From: Mycogone perniciosa
Lineage: Eukaryota; Ascomycota; Sordariomycetes; Hypocreales; Hypocreaceae
Reading direction: 5' to 3'
Assembly: GCA_025331125.1 (NCBI GenBank)
Contig: JAOALB010000118.1
Span: forward strand, 111,590-175,589
DNA length: 64,000 nt
The position numbers were made by a program, and so were the translations under genes. The notes below the pieces were generated by a model. It worked only from the letters and a program-made list of their open reading frames with translations, made no database searches and was not told where the DNA came from. Position 1 is the stretch's first letter. The number at the start of each line of letters is the position of its first letter. Of the stretch, positions 35,503 to 48,288 are shown one piece after another.

Positions 35503-38500
35503 GGACAGACCTGGGCGGAATTGAAGGGTCTCGATACGAAGGAAACGAAGAGAGCGGATGAAGCACTTGGCGGCAAGAATTGAAATAAGAAGCGGCAAGA
35601 GAAGGGGAGGAAGAGGTCCCGCAATAAACAATTGAGAGAGCGGCGTGCGAACAAGAGCGAAGCGAGAGAGAGAGAGAGAGAGAGTCTAGGGTCTAAGAGT
35701 GGCAGAGTGGCAGAGTGGGAGAGAGAGGGCGAGATGTGCGAAGAAGGCTGCGTTTCGAGGCTTCGCCAATTTGAGTGGGCGAGGCTGTTGTCCATAAGAG
35801 GGGACTGGTCACTGTATTTAGTTGCTGGCCTGGCTGTTCCGCCACAAGGCGCCTGATTGTGGGGATCTGCTAACTACAATTGGCTACTGGCCAAGGCAGA
35901 GCGAGTGAAGAAGCGGGGGTGCTGTTGAGCCCTTTGGAGCCTGGCCTGTGTTTACTGGCAGCCTGACACTTCCTTCAGGGCTCAACTCCACTACCGTGCG
36001 AGACACATGGGGATCCAGGACAGCGGGCTGAACGATGTGTTCGCTGGTGACGGAGCGGCGCAAAACAAGGGCATCCTTTGCGACAAAGACGCGCATATGA
36101 AATAGGAAGTCTTTGCTTTTAATTTGTTGAAAATTTATTTTCCTTGTCGACGTGGTGCCCAGCTGGAGAGGGCCTTGGAAAGGGCCTTGTGTGTGTTGCC
36201 ATGTTTCGAGTACGTGGTAGCCCATGTACAGGCTGTGGATGCCCTCGTTCTTGCAGAGGTAGACTCGGGGTGCTAGTTACCGGACCGCATGGTGCTCCCG
36301 AGGGCGAACAGCAAAGAGCCTTGCCACTCCACTAGTACACACAAGCGACTCGCGCAGCAGACTCCAGGGACAAATGCCGGCGGCCATGAGGTGGTACTCT
36401 CTACAAAGTACTCCCTGTGTACTCCATACCGTCAAGAATACTACTTAGAATACTAGCCCATCAGCCCGAGAGGCCAACCGTGGTGCTCGATCTTCAGCAG
36501 CTCGTTTGCGGAGTCGCCATCGCCTGCACCGCTGTTAGAGGCCCTCAGAAGGGGAAAGCAATGCTCGGAGAGCTGAGACGGGTCTGGCTAGACCTGCAGT
36601 TGCTAGGCTCTTTGGGTGTGGGCTGACGCGTTGTGCTTTTCAAGTCGGCGCTGCTATGGCCAGGGCTTCTCTAGCCTCGAGCGAACATGGACGAATCACC
36701 TCGCAGCCTCGCCCTAGCTAGCAAACCAAGAAGACCCTTGAGACCAAGCCAAGGTCACACGCCACTCACTACTTCGTACTCCCTCGGACTGCGGAGTACA
36801 AGGCAATAAATAATATGAGGTTTCAAACACACCGAGAGGCTCGGGGGCCTCAGGGCTGTGGCGACGATGCAACGACGGCACCTCAGTGGTCGCTATTAAC
36901 TCCGTTGTGAGAGTAATTCGTGGCGAAATCAACGGACAGCCGGCCGAGACCTGTCATTTGTCGTGTTTCTTCGTCTTAGGTTCCTCAATCCGGAACACTC
37001 TCCTGTGCATCATTGTCATTGGATCTCTGGACCACGAAGGCTTCCTGGTCCGCCTGACATGCTACTGCAGATTCCCAGTACTACTACTGCCTACCTGGTC
37101 ATCAGGCTACTAATCCATTTGCCAGTTCAAATCTGGTCGGTGACGCCCAAGGCGCCCAACTAGATATGGCTTACTCGCAGGCGGCTGCTCTCTGCAAGGC
37201 AGCGCCAATGACCCACGTCGTCCTCAGCTCAGCACGTATCGTTCTCCTCCTTGCTTCTAGATGCGCAAAGATCTTGCCACGATCATCGCCAAGAAGACCG
37301 AGCTGGGTCAACCGGCGGCCATCGTCGGGGATTCGCACATGCAGGCAGAGGTCAGACCATAAAGCATCTGCCCAGCCTCGCCCTCAGCCTTGATTGAATA
37401 CGTGGATTCTCCGGAGGCCGTCCGGCGGCGCACGGCATCGACACCTTCCGGCCCCCGCCTCTTCCTCTCCCTGCTGCCCGATGATATCGGCTGACCTAGG
37501 TCCGGCCGGAGGGCAGATATCTGCGTATTCGGCGCTCATACCACCAACGTAAGACGTGCTTTATGCAGGAGGTTTGCAACGACAAGCCACTCAACCACCG
37601 TGCTCTTCTTCCCATGACCACCATGTGCTTATACACTTATGTAGCATTGCAGACATAATCCATAGATGCCCTATTCGGGCCCCCAGACATGAAGTAGTAC
37701 CCATACACAACACGGTGGCCGAAAATCTACGGGGACATCCCACCGACGCTTCCGTGCCAACTCCGTAGTTCTCATGCCAAGGGCCGTAAGATTTTGGAAG
37801 GACTTTCCATGACGACGCATACTGTACTCGTATATGCGATGCACAGGCGACAGGACGAGGCTTAGCAGATGTGTGTACGAGTACGAAGAAGTGTGGCAAT
37901 GCAGGGCTACGTGCGCGAATGAAAAGCTTTGGCGCATCAGAGTGGTCAGAATTACGACTAATCCCCTCCCTTCCGGCTTTGCTTCCAGCACGTCTAGTAT
38001 TTTTGCCTCGAGACTTGACTCGTTTATGTAAAATGACGATGGCGGATGGCAAGAGCCAAGTTGGCTTATACAAGCGTTCAATCCTTGCTCTAATACCTGA
38101 ACAATCGACGTCTGACAGGTATAGATACCCTCAAAAATATTACACTTGAAGCATTGGCCTGGCGATTATCTCAACACCTGAGCTTCTATAAGCAATGATA
38201 GACATGATTTGAGTGCTCGATTGATCTAAATTCCTTGGGACGGTATTGTGAAAACACCTTCAAGAGTCGCCATGCAGGTTGATAATACCATTTCGCGAAC
38301 CATATTGACTATGCCAAGGCAGACTATTCACTCACAAGCGAGCTGAAATTGTTACTGGTATGGCATGCAACGAAGAACGGAACCGGTGACATGTCGTAGA
38401 AGTTCATACGAGTGTAGGTAGTTGTATCCCTGATGAGCAGCACTCAGGACGGAATCAATGGACCAGAAGTTGGACAAAATTTGCTGGGCAAATGTATACA

Positions 38501-39983
38501 AGCCTGCGTTCCCCACACTGCCTCATGCTCCATGACGTGGTATGGGCAATAAAATGATGAAGGCAAAATGCAGCATGAGAATGAAGCAGAATATTTCGGG
38601 TGATACCGAGACCAGCAAACCGGCTACCATTACCACAGAGTTAGTTACTGGTTTTGAGGTCAGTGTCGGTTCCCCGAGGCCCATAAATGGATGATTCCTA
38701 TTCGGGAATCTGCCAGATTGGGTCTGCGTCCAGAATATTCTTTGCATGTGCATGTTTGACAGCCTGGTCTGGTCGGCGGCGCACGAGGTACGTAGAGAAT
38801 GCTTCAACATTCCATGGCGGTCCAATTGTTTCATGGCGATATGACTAGGAGGTTTGGTTTCATTGAAAAGCGTCTATCATAAAACACCCGGTCGGAATTG
38901 ATCAACCCCGTAGTTGGTGACGACGCATTCAAGTGTCCAGATAGAGTCAAAGCTGTCAAGGTATTAATTAATCATTGCCCAAGTTTGGATGCCGTCACGT
39001 GGTCTGACAGGTCTGAGCACACGGGCAAGTCCGAGAAACTAAATGCAATGAGGTGATGCACAGCCTCCTCACCTATCTAGATCGAGCAATGACAGCGGAT
39101 TTGGGATCCATGATGCATGATGAACAAGGCCTATGGACTCCAAAGAGATATTTTTCTTCAGGCAATCTCAAAAACCACAAGGTTATATCCCCCTAGCAGG
39201 GATCTTTCGAGTGTCGCATCGCCCAGTCTTTATCCACGAGTAACTATTTACGAGTATCATCTCTCTCCATCTCCACTGCTTGGGTATACGAAAATCCAAC
39301 CTCCTCAGTGGTCATCACGCTTGACTTTCTCGTGACACCAGACAAGTCTTGGCATTTCTGCTTGAATCTCGCCTTTCTCTTCCTCTCGCTCCAACTTCTT
39401 CTTTTCCCCTTCTTTCGCAGCAGACAGCATTGATTGGTGGCGTCAACTCAGTCAGCAACCTCCCGAAAAGGCCCGTTCCTAGCCACGACAAACTCATCGC
39501 ATCTCTGCATTGCGCCCAAGCACGCATAAAGAAGACGACGCGTGCGAAATAGGAAGCCGCCCAGAAGAACTGGGTCCTGTGACATTCTTTAGTGGCTGGT
39601 TCAGCGTTCTGCTCCCCTTGTCTTGCCCCTCGCAGTAGTCCCAGGTCCGTGGGCTGTTGCGTCACAGCTGTTATCCTGCTGGATTGTGACGCATCATCCA
39701 TGTTCCAGTTGCCACTCTTCAACAGCGCTCCCGCCGGAAGCATCTCCGCAAATTGATGGCGCTAGACAGATCATGAAATAGCGATTGCAAGATCAAACAT
39801 TAGCACCGACAAGAAGCGCACTCCGTGTCCATCCGGAGGACTGGCCCTTGCAGTGCGCTGCTCGTATCTTATCAAACGGGCCTTTTCGCGAAAAGACTTT
39901 GCCGGTACTCTGTACATCCCCTTGCTTTCGATCACCACCACTGCCCCAATCTCCAACTGTCAGCTGTTTCGCCTCTCATCAGG
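35503..39983. other. intergenic region, about 4.5 kb, no gene recognised
   Basis: No stretch here reads as a convincing protein on either strand. An (AG)n run lies at about 35665-35684, within the presumed leader of the caspase-like gene. Short motifs such as TACTCCGTAC/GAAGTACTCC occur near 36405-36425 and 36774-36800. A T-arm-like hairpin near 37121-37136 was judged not to be a tRNA. The right end (39350-39980) should be the promoter of the patatin-like gene. Confidence 0.45.
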
Positions 39984-41985
39984 ATGATGGACTCGTATGG
40001 AGTCCGGAGGGCAGACACCACTAAAGGCCCGCCCCTGCGCATCCTTTCTCTCGGTACAGTCGCTGCTCTCGGCTGTCCTAATCATTGCCACTAACGTCAC
40101 CCAGATGGAGGAGGCGTTCGTGGCTACTCGATGATGATCATCGTCCAAGAGCTGATGTACCGCACGTTTGTCGAGATCGAAGGCCGTGCTCCACGTCGAC
40201 ATGAAATTCCGAAGCCATGCGACCATTTCGACCTGATTGTCGGCACAGGCACCGGCGGTCTGATCGCCATCATGCTTGGCCGACTGCGCCTAGACCTCGA
40301 GACATGCAAAGAGCTGTACGTCCGGATGACCCGGATGGTCTTCGAAACGGACAAGACCATCGCCGGCATCCCCTATCGGTCGACACTGTTCAAGGCCAGC
40401 AAATTGGAAGAGGCCATCAAGCAAGCTGTCTGGGAACACACCATCTTCGAGAAGGAAGGGAATGATAGCGGTGAGCCGGAAACTGTCAGCCCCCTCAACA
40501 TGGCGCACTATTCAAGTGCCGCGACGCCAAGACGGCATTCGAGCAACGCCAGTACTGTCAGCTTCAGCGCGCGCAACCCGTCTGGGCAGATCTCTCCCCG
40601 GCCTGCATTCAACTCAAGATATGGAAACGGAAATGCGAGATTATATGATGCACGGGAGACTAGAACTAAGACGTAGGTGCATGGCTGCTTATCGCCTGCC
40701 CTCTTATTGGGCTGTTGGATTTTGCTAACATAGAGACACCAGAGCGGTTACGGCCATGTACAGAGGGTCTACACGAGGGTCTCCATCGGTTCTGCTACGT
40801 TCGTACGATTCTCGCCATGAGCCACCCCCTGAGTTTGATTGCAAGATTTGGCAAGCTGGACGAGCAACTTGCGCCATTGGCCTAGCATTCAAGCCCATTC
40901 AAATAGGCCATTCGCAATTCCATGACGACGGCTACGGCACCTTTAACCCAGCCCCTGAGGCATTGGATGAGGCGGTGATCAACGAGTGGCCTGGAAGAGA
41001 GGTCGGCGTGTTTGTCAGTGTTGGCACCGGACGGCGTCCTCGGGGAAGTGATGGGAATCATCAGGTGTGGTATGAGGGGTTCTTGGGCGAATTTGCCGAG
41101 GCACGGAGAAAGTTGATTGCCAAAATCGAGGGCTGCGAGAAAATTCACGAGTACATGATAAGGGAGCATCTGGCGAAGCGCGGCATGAACATCGAAAACT
41201 ACTACCGGTTGAATGTCGAGATTGGGGTTGGTGAGTTTGGCATGAACGAGTGGAACCGCTTAGGTGACATCAGCACTGGGACGCGACGATACATGGCGCA
41301 GACGGACGAGCAGAAAATGATCCAGGGCATCTCGACCAAGCTAGCAAAGGTTCACAAGGCGAAACAGCGCTTGGAACGCGCTTCGACAAGTATCCCTGAG
41401 CTTGTCAAATCGACATCAGCGACCAACTTCGAATATCCCATGGCGGTGGAGTTGCCTGGCGACATGCCAGATCCCTCGACCTACCGGCTTAGCCCGCAGA
41501 GTCCACCGAGCCGCTCGTCATTTGATTCCGGCCCTGATAGCCTTCAAGTGCATAATTTACCATCGCCACGGAGTTCCTATGATCATATCCGCCCAGCTAC
41601 GGCGCATTCACGCATTACACCCCCGTATGCGAGGACCATCAGCCCGTCATCTCCCCCGCCTGAGGATCCAGACCAGCTTCTCACCACGGCCCCGACGCCG
41701 ACACAGTATCACAATGCGTCCGACACGGACAAGATTGCCATCGTCGGTTTTGATGAGCAGCCAAGGCCCCCGCTGCCTCCTCAGCCTCCGACCAGAATCG
41801 AACCGCCTGCGCTACCGCCCAAGACACCACCACCGCTGCCGCCGAAGACGCCACTACTGGAACATGCACACCGTTATGGTCATGGCGCCAGCGTATCACA
41901 GGCGTCAATCCCGCCTTATCCATTGGATGATGACGAAGGGCCGCCGCCGGTCAACATGGCACGGAAGCCTGACTACCGAGGCTAA
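39984..41985 (+). CDS. patatin-like protein with nucleophile serine replaced by glycine
   Basis: A patatin-fold (phospholipase A-type) protein. Exons 39984-40053, 40105-40672 and 40743-41985 give 626 aa. The oxyanion motif DGGGVRGYSM is intact and the LIVGTGTGGLIAIMLGRL block follows. In active patatins the block reads GXSXG; here the nucleophile position, Gly72, is encoded GGC. The candidate catalytic Asp is present (HDDGYGTFNP, Asp275). A Ser-rich insertion (about residues 165-215) separates the two halves. The C-terminal ~220 residues are Pro/Ser-rich with polyproline runs (PPPLPPKTP-type), possibly SH3-binding. I recall other ascomycete proteins with the same GTGTGG form, so the substitution may be family-wide rather than a local mutation. 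A pseudoenzyme or scaffold role is inferred. Confidence 0.85.
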
Positions 41986-43750
41986 TGGAAGGATATCGGC
42001 TGAGGCTGCCCCGCAAGTTGGAAAGTGCATTGGCGACCCCATTTCGCTTTGTTTCTTGGGGGCTCCAGAGAGGCAAGGAGTCTTGTAACGAGAAACGAAA
42101 ACCAGGATGGTGTTGAGGGAGTTGGAGATGACGTGACACCGCGTGTATGTATGGGGGCCTCTGATTGACCCATTCTTTTCTACTGATTCCAGTTTCATGT
42201 TAATAGTTTCATTGATACCAGGGCGCTGGATGCTTAAAAGTCTGCTTCGGCCTTTCATGTGTTCTGAAGATAGGGAGTTGAGCTTGAATAGTATTATCAA
42301 CTCGGTTTTTAGAGGATGCTTGTTAAGTCGTTCCATCTGATTGGCGCGCATAAGTTAGTTGTTTATCTAGCGCTTAGAGACATGCATGTACGATTGGTAA
42401 TCGACGATAACGTCTTCTAAAATTAGTCGATACGTATGGTGCAGTACATAGTACATAGGTCAGATCCAATACGAGAACGTTGTACTCCGTACTTCGTACT
42501 CCATGTAAATGGTTGTTTCGTGCATTTAAGACATACCTACTCCGTACGAAGTATAGTACTCCGTAGTATTTCTCGATCGCCGATTCCAGCCCCACTAAGG
42601 TCGGGACGGTGTAAGAGTGGCGCCCTGAGTATTCCATTGGTACGAAGTACTCTACTTCGTGCAGGCGGACATATGGACTGGAACAGATAGGTACTCCGAA
42701 GTACACAGGACTAGCAGTCCCGTGTTTGACATAAGAAATATATCTTCAATGATATGCACACAGGAATGTGTTCTTTAGAATACTAATGCGCCTAGTACGA
42801 AGTGGTGAGCACAAATATTACTCGTACTCATAGTACGGAGTATGGAAATGCTACTTCGTAGTTTCTCATATCAGATAGTATGGGATTCCAACGTTCACAT
42901 AATCCGACCGGTCGGATTATTTGCCCGATGCCAGGTTCTGATACGAGAACCACTTCGTAGTAGCGTCAACTTCAGTCTCCCCGCATCCGCTGACACAGTG
43001 CTTTGTCCCCCTCTCTTCTTATTCGACAAATATGGACACACAGCATCGAGTCGATTACGGAATCTATCGGCCAGAGAGATGGGGGAAAGTGTGATGAGGA
43101 GGAACGTGGACGATCGAACAACGGTGACTCAATGTCGAGCCCACAGGGCTAAAAAAGCAAACCGTCTTGGCGCATTGAAACTCTAAAACGGCCCGTAGCC
43201 ACTAGGGGGACAGACCACTAATAATCTCTGTTCTACAACAAAGACGCGAAGCACTCCATGCGAAGTGCGAAGTACCATACATACATATTTCGTACAATGG
43301 CCCCCAAGAGCCATCTTATTTGCCGATCCTCAGCCACGGAATCGTGGTGAGCACTATTTCTCCTTTAGTCGGCAATTCGACCAGGCTCCCAGGGCTGTCA
43401 GATTGTCCGGAGACTGCCGGAGACTCATTATTTCCTGCCGACCGACGCATCCAATTCCAGGCTCTCCCTCTCTGCCACGTTCTGACCCCAGATGCAAGTT
43501 GGTCAGTAAGTATCCCTCACTCATAAGTCACCGGACCTGGCCAGGCTTTTAAGTCCTATCCACCGGCTTTCCGCAGTCGAACCGAGCCGAGAACGCGGCG
43601 TCCACGCGATCGACCGTTCCGCTGGGCCCAGGCACTACCACTATTCACTAGAACCGAGCGATTGCTGGCTGTTTACCGTGCCCTCGTGGCCTCGCCTCAG
43701 CCTTGTCGGGCTCTCTGTCCTTGTCGGTGTGTCGTGCCGTGCTGTATGTA
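41986..43750. other. intergenic region rich in GTAC-type palindromes
   Basis: This 1.8-kb spacer between the patatin-like gene and the Zn2Cys6 regulator holds no supported gene. Its middle is a dense field of short TACTCCGTAC, TACGAAGTAC and CTTCGTA motifs, described separately. The last ~200 nt before 43751 form the leader of the regulator gene. Confidence 0.5.
42425..42965. repeat. cluster of short GTAC-rich palindromic motifs
   Basis: Within about 540 bp the words TACTCCGTAC, CTTCGTACTCC, TACGAAGTA, GGTACGAAGTAC, AGTACGGAGTA and ACTTCGTAG recur at least ten times in both orientations. Since the core words are near self-complementary, orientation is not meaningful. The same words appear singly in many other spacers of the window and not obviously inside the coding exons. 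Confidence 0.7.
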
Positions 43751-46484
43751 ATGTCCGACAACTTGCAGATGCAGGGGTCTCAGCCCCAACGTTTCGCAAA
43801 GGCCAGGTACGCTACATCGTGCACGGAGTGTCGACGACGCAAGCAAAAGGTTAGTTTGACCGGTTGCTGAGAGACGTCCCTTGTTTCTTGTCCCAGAAAC
43901 TACTCCGTACCTACTACTCGTACGAGTACAACTTGGATGTCGTGCGCGAAGCCCCCCTCCCCTTGTCTTGTAACTAGGGCAATGTCCCGAACTTGTGATA
44001 CACAAAGATGGTTTCATTAGCTGACGCCTTGCCCCTTCAATGGGCTGGCTCGGTCTGCAGTGCAACCAGGGCCACCCGTGTAGCAACTGTGTCCGTCGAT
44101 TCCCGCAACCGACATGCGAGTATAGCACGAGAGTCGTCAAGAGGTGAGCAATTTGTAGTTTTCAGCCCTGCTTCTTGGTGGCAAATAGTGGGTGGATACG
44201 GTGCAGTTCAGCCCCCCCCCACAACACGACCAGTTTCAATATCATTAGTATCCTTGGCAAGACAAAGCTGACGATGTTTGCTTGACGAATAGGCCTGGTG
44301 GACTCAAGTCGTCCAATAACTCAAATGTCAGCGTGGTGTTGGAAGGAGACGCTTACTCTCATCTTAACCTCACCGAGATCCAGGATGCTATTCTTGAAGT
44401 TGAAGGCGTCATTTCTGCTGCTGACCCCAAGAATGCCGGTCCCTCCATCACCGCCTCCATTTCTCACAGAAGGGTTCCAGAACTATTATCGGATGGGCAG
44501 AAAATCTCTGACTCTCCGGGCTCTGAGCCTTTCCACATCGTAATTAAAGACGGGACAGGAACCATAAAGCGGAAGTCCATCCTGGCCTTAATACAGGTGA
44601 TCCTTTCCGCCCGTCTCAAGGTCGCCGATCGGGTATTAATCGATGAATGGAGCATTGATGGCACCCAGCTCATGCGAGCCTTACAGCAGGCTGCCAAGCC
44701 GCCTGCCATGATTGGGGTTTTTGACGATCATCTACGGAACCTACCCATGGCACCCACCAGATTAAACGTGGAACTCGTCCGAATACGTATGTGGAGGCTC
44801 TCCGCACAGCCCTAAATCATTATCATTGTCATTGTCCTTGTCATTCATAATCCATGCCCTAAGCAGATGCGAGAAGCAGCAAAATAAGATGAGATAAGAT
44901 TGCTGGCTAACAGGTGCCTATTATGCAGACCTCCAGCTTCTATCCCGCTTCAAGGCTTCTCTCGATGGCAATCCAGATCCTGAGAGCCGATTCATGAAGC
45001 ACTGGGTTCCTCTCTCCATCAAAGATCCCCTTCTCCTTCAGGTTGTTCTGTACACTGCAGCATGCTTCCTCAACGAAACGGGCCGCGTGCCCAAGGTGCT
45101 CGTCTGGGCGTACAAGGGTGGGGTGCACCGCATGCTCAATGAACAACTCGGCTCGAAAAAGACGCAAACCAGTGATGCAGCCATCATGGGGACAGCCCAG
45201 ATGGTCATGGACTCGTGGTACTGGGGTACTACTGCCGAGCTCCGTGCTCACATGGCCGGTCTCAAGACCATGATTCGGATGAGAGGTGGGCCTCAGGAGC
45301 TTGGAATGCAAGGTTTCTTGGCCAAGACAGTATTCATGTGAGTAAAATCAGTCCATGTACATACTTCGTGTCCCCACACGTCCCACAATGGATTTCTTTT
45401 CCATGCGTCACTACAATGTTATCTCTGCTCTGTAACATCTCTTCTCTCATCACAATCCGACGTCTGAGTATGTACTAACATCTTGCGTGGCAGGCATGAC
45501 ATCTCTATTGCGCTTGCTCATGATATCGAGCCAGACTTATACGGTCAGCCTGGATTTGAATTTCGAGATGATTTTATGATTCCCTATCAAATATCCTTCA
45601 ACTCTCCTTTCCTGTCCGAATGGCCCCCTTTTTTGAGTCCGAAATCTTCATTACGGCTTCATCCGGTCTCGGCCCAGATCTTGGATGACGTGCGGTCTAT
45701 AATCAAGGCTATTCTATCCTTGCCGTCCCCACCGACTGGAAGGGAGCTGCAAGATGTCAAGGATACGGCAATGTGGGCCTTTGCAAAGCTGAATCAGATG
45801 CCTGTGGATGTACCACTGCAGGACGACAGGGGAGACAGCGATGTGTGGAAAACCACGGGTTATGAAGGGTCAGCAACCTCACCAGGCAATTTTAGCGATG
45901 TATCCACACCTCGTGACGGTACGCCCTCTAATAATGCGGTCACTCCTCCCGGTCGGGCAGCATCCGACGATTCTGGAACATCTCCTCAATCCATTCGATC
46001 CATTGGGCCGCCTTCCGACCTCATGTACCGCTGCATTCGCATGACAGCCTCGATCTACTATCGCGCCATTATTGCCCATGTGCCTACCACAGAGGTCTGC
46101 AGTGAACCCGAATTCCTGCAGCTATGGGAACTGGTTTGGGAGGTGTCAGTGCCAACATGGAAGTCTGCTGTTGGTATCTTCATCTGGGTCATGGTAGCAG
46201 CAGTGCCCAGCTGCCACCAAGCACCGCCTGCTCGTTTTATCAAAACATTAATGGTGGTCGGATTCATGACCATGGGAATGGAAAACTGGCATGTTGCCAT
46301 TGATGCAGCAGAAGCGGCTTTACGTTTCCAGCGGTGGTTTCGGGATAACAATGCAAGGGCGAGTCCGAAAGGGGTAATAGGTGGGGAGAGCGTGGTGGAC
46401 AAGCATGGGTTCATTCTCCGCGAAGCAAGTATTCCGGAGGTGGCAAATGTGCGGTGTGACGAGAATACTGAGCTCATTGACTGA
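43751..46484 (+). CDS. Zn2Cys6 fungal transcription factor
   Basis: A nuclear Zn(II)2Cys6 binuclear-cluster regulator. Exons 43751-43849, 44061-44143, 44293-44786, 44929-45337 and 45494-46484 give 691 aa. The cluster is split by intron 1: SCTECRRRKQK in exon 1 and CNQGHPCSNCVRRFPQPTCEY in exon 2 give the complete six-cysteine pattern. The middle and C-terminal region (LLLQVVLYTAACFLNETG, MVMDSWYWGTTAELRAHMAGLKTMIRMRGG, LWELVWEVSVPTWKSAVGIFIWVM) resembles the fungal-specific regulatory domain of the DUF3468 type. A Ser/Thr/Pro-rich stretch near the middle of exon 5 may be regulatory. The unusual region just after the cluster (FHIVIKDGTGTIKRKSILAL) was not recognised. The gene lies 343 bp upstream of an FAD-linked oxidase on the same strand, so it may regulate it; the target is unproven. 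Confidence 0.88.
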
Positions 46485-46827
46485 GATCTGCATAGATGCC
46501 TGCCAAGGCAACTTGCTTTCATTTGGATATGATGTATGGAGCACATACGATAATGACAGATGGTGATGACGTATGAACCAGTCGGGAATCACAAATGTTC
46601 CGAACGAAGAGATCGATCGGTTCGGCGTCCCGCCATGTGTCTTCATCCTTGCAGCTCCCTGCTCTGCCCTTTGTTCCTCTTGTGGCTGATAAACCCAATT
46701 CATTGTTTGGGCATATGAGATTCTTCACAACCTTTAGTTGATTTGGAGATCGTATTTCAAGCCATCAGGAACAGGTGCTACTGTTTACCATTTACCTATT
46801 CTACGCGGTGCTTACACCGGGGCAAAT

Positions 46828-48288
46828 ATGATGGATCTACAGAAGTTGCGTCATGACTTGAAGGACGGTCAGGTGTTGATACCCGGGGATGCCGGGTATG
46901 ATACGAGCCTTGAAAGATGGAATGCTGCGTGCGAGAAGAAGGCAGTATGTTGCTTGTGAAGGTTGTGTATTCGGCTTCGATGCTAACCGCCCTTGAATCA
47001 GGCTGTCGTTGTTCAACCGACGAGTGCGAATGAGGTATCTACCGCTGTCAGGTTTGCCGTTGCCAGCAAACTTCCCTTGACAGTCTGCGGTGGTGGCCAC
47101 TCGACTAGCGGAACATCCTCGTCGGAAGGCATGGTTATCGACATGTGCAAGATGCGCGATATCTACATCGACGTAGATGGCATGACAGTTACGTTTGGTG
47201 GTGGGTGTCTCTGGGAGCACCTAGACGGTGCATTAGAGAAACAGGCGCTTGGTACTGTTGGTGGTGTCGTCAATCATACCGGCGTTGGAGGACTCATACT
47301 TGGTGGCGGACATGGATATCTCACGGCACTGCACGGCCTTACGATTGACAATCTCATATCGGTGGAGGTTGTTCTTGCCGACGGTTCCATCGTTGAAGCT
47401 TCCGAGTCTCAGAACCCGGATCTTTTCTGGGCTCTCCGTGGTGCTGGGGCGCAATTCGGCGTCGCTACCCGGTTCGTCTCACGGGTCCATCGTCAAGGCA
47501 AAGTATGGAGTGGAATGCTGGAATTCAAGCCCGACAAGCTTCCGCAGCTAGTGTCCTTCGCGAACGAATTTCACAACCGAGATAACCGAGAGGGGCATTG
47601 CTTGGTTCTTGCTCTTGGATATGCCGACGGGAGCAGAGCTATCCCGGTCATTCCCCTATTCCAGGGGTCTGAGGAAGACGGCAAGCAATACTTCTCTGGA
47701 CTTTTGGATATCGGAGCCACTGCCAACAACACGGGAATGATGTCCATTGCGCAGATGAATACATTGCTGAACCCCGTGTCTGAACATGGCATCAGGCGTC
47801 TAATGGGATCCAGTACTCTGGTCATGCCCCTCGACGCCGATGAGTTCAGGCGATCGGCCGAAATGTTTTGGGCCTTTGGCGACTCGAGGCCCGGCATGGA
47901 CGTGTCAGCAGTGGCCGTGGAGCTTTTCCCTACACATCGAATCCGTGAGGTTGCGCAGGATGCAACAGCTTATGCCAACCGTGGCGACTATTACGATGTG
48001 GTGACGGCATTTGGATGGAGCGATGAGGGCCTGGACGGAGAAATCCGCACGTTCAACCGCTCTCTATGTGAACATTTCCGCAAGACAAATGGATACCAAC
48101 CAACGTTGAATGGCTCTGGTGCGGGACCGGTGGGAAGATACATCAACATTGAGGCAGATGAGGTATCGCCCCAAGATGCCTACGGAGGGAACCTGTCTCG
48201 GCTGAGGGAGCTAAAGAACAAATACGACCCTAAGAATGTGTTTCATAAGTGGCATAGCATGACGGGCGCAGAGAAAAAAGAGGAATAA
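46828..48288 (+). CDS. FAD-linked oxidoreductase, PCMH/BBE-like
   Basis: A flavin oxidase of the berberine-bridge-like/PCMH superfamily, common in fungal secondary and sugar metabolism. Exons 46828-46944 and 47002-48288 give 467 aa. The FAD-binding half has VVQPTSANEVSTAVRFAV, then CGGGHSTSG, whose histidine is the usual 8-alpha-histidyl FAD attachment site. The second block, GVVNHTGVGGLILGGGHGYL, has Asn-His-Thr where bicovalent members carry the cysteine, so a single covalent link is expected. The C-terminal BBE element is YGGNLSRLRELKNKYDPKNVFHKW. No signal peptide is evident, so a cytoplasmic or peroxisomal location is likelier than secretion. The substrate is unknown. The intron is 57 nt (donor GTATGT). 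Confidence 0.9.

Noticed and set aside
37121..37136. T-arm-like hairpin (CCAG TTCAAAT CTGG) suggesting a tRNA
   Set aside because: No matching 5' acceptor strand, D-arm or anticodon arm could be found at the right distance upstream.
46828..46944. Longer amino end for the FAD oxidase from 46738
   Set aside because: The frame is open upstream but has no ATG before 46828 in the stretch and does not resemble the family; the MMDLQKLRHDL start fits better.
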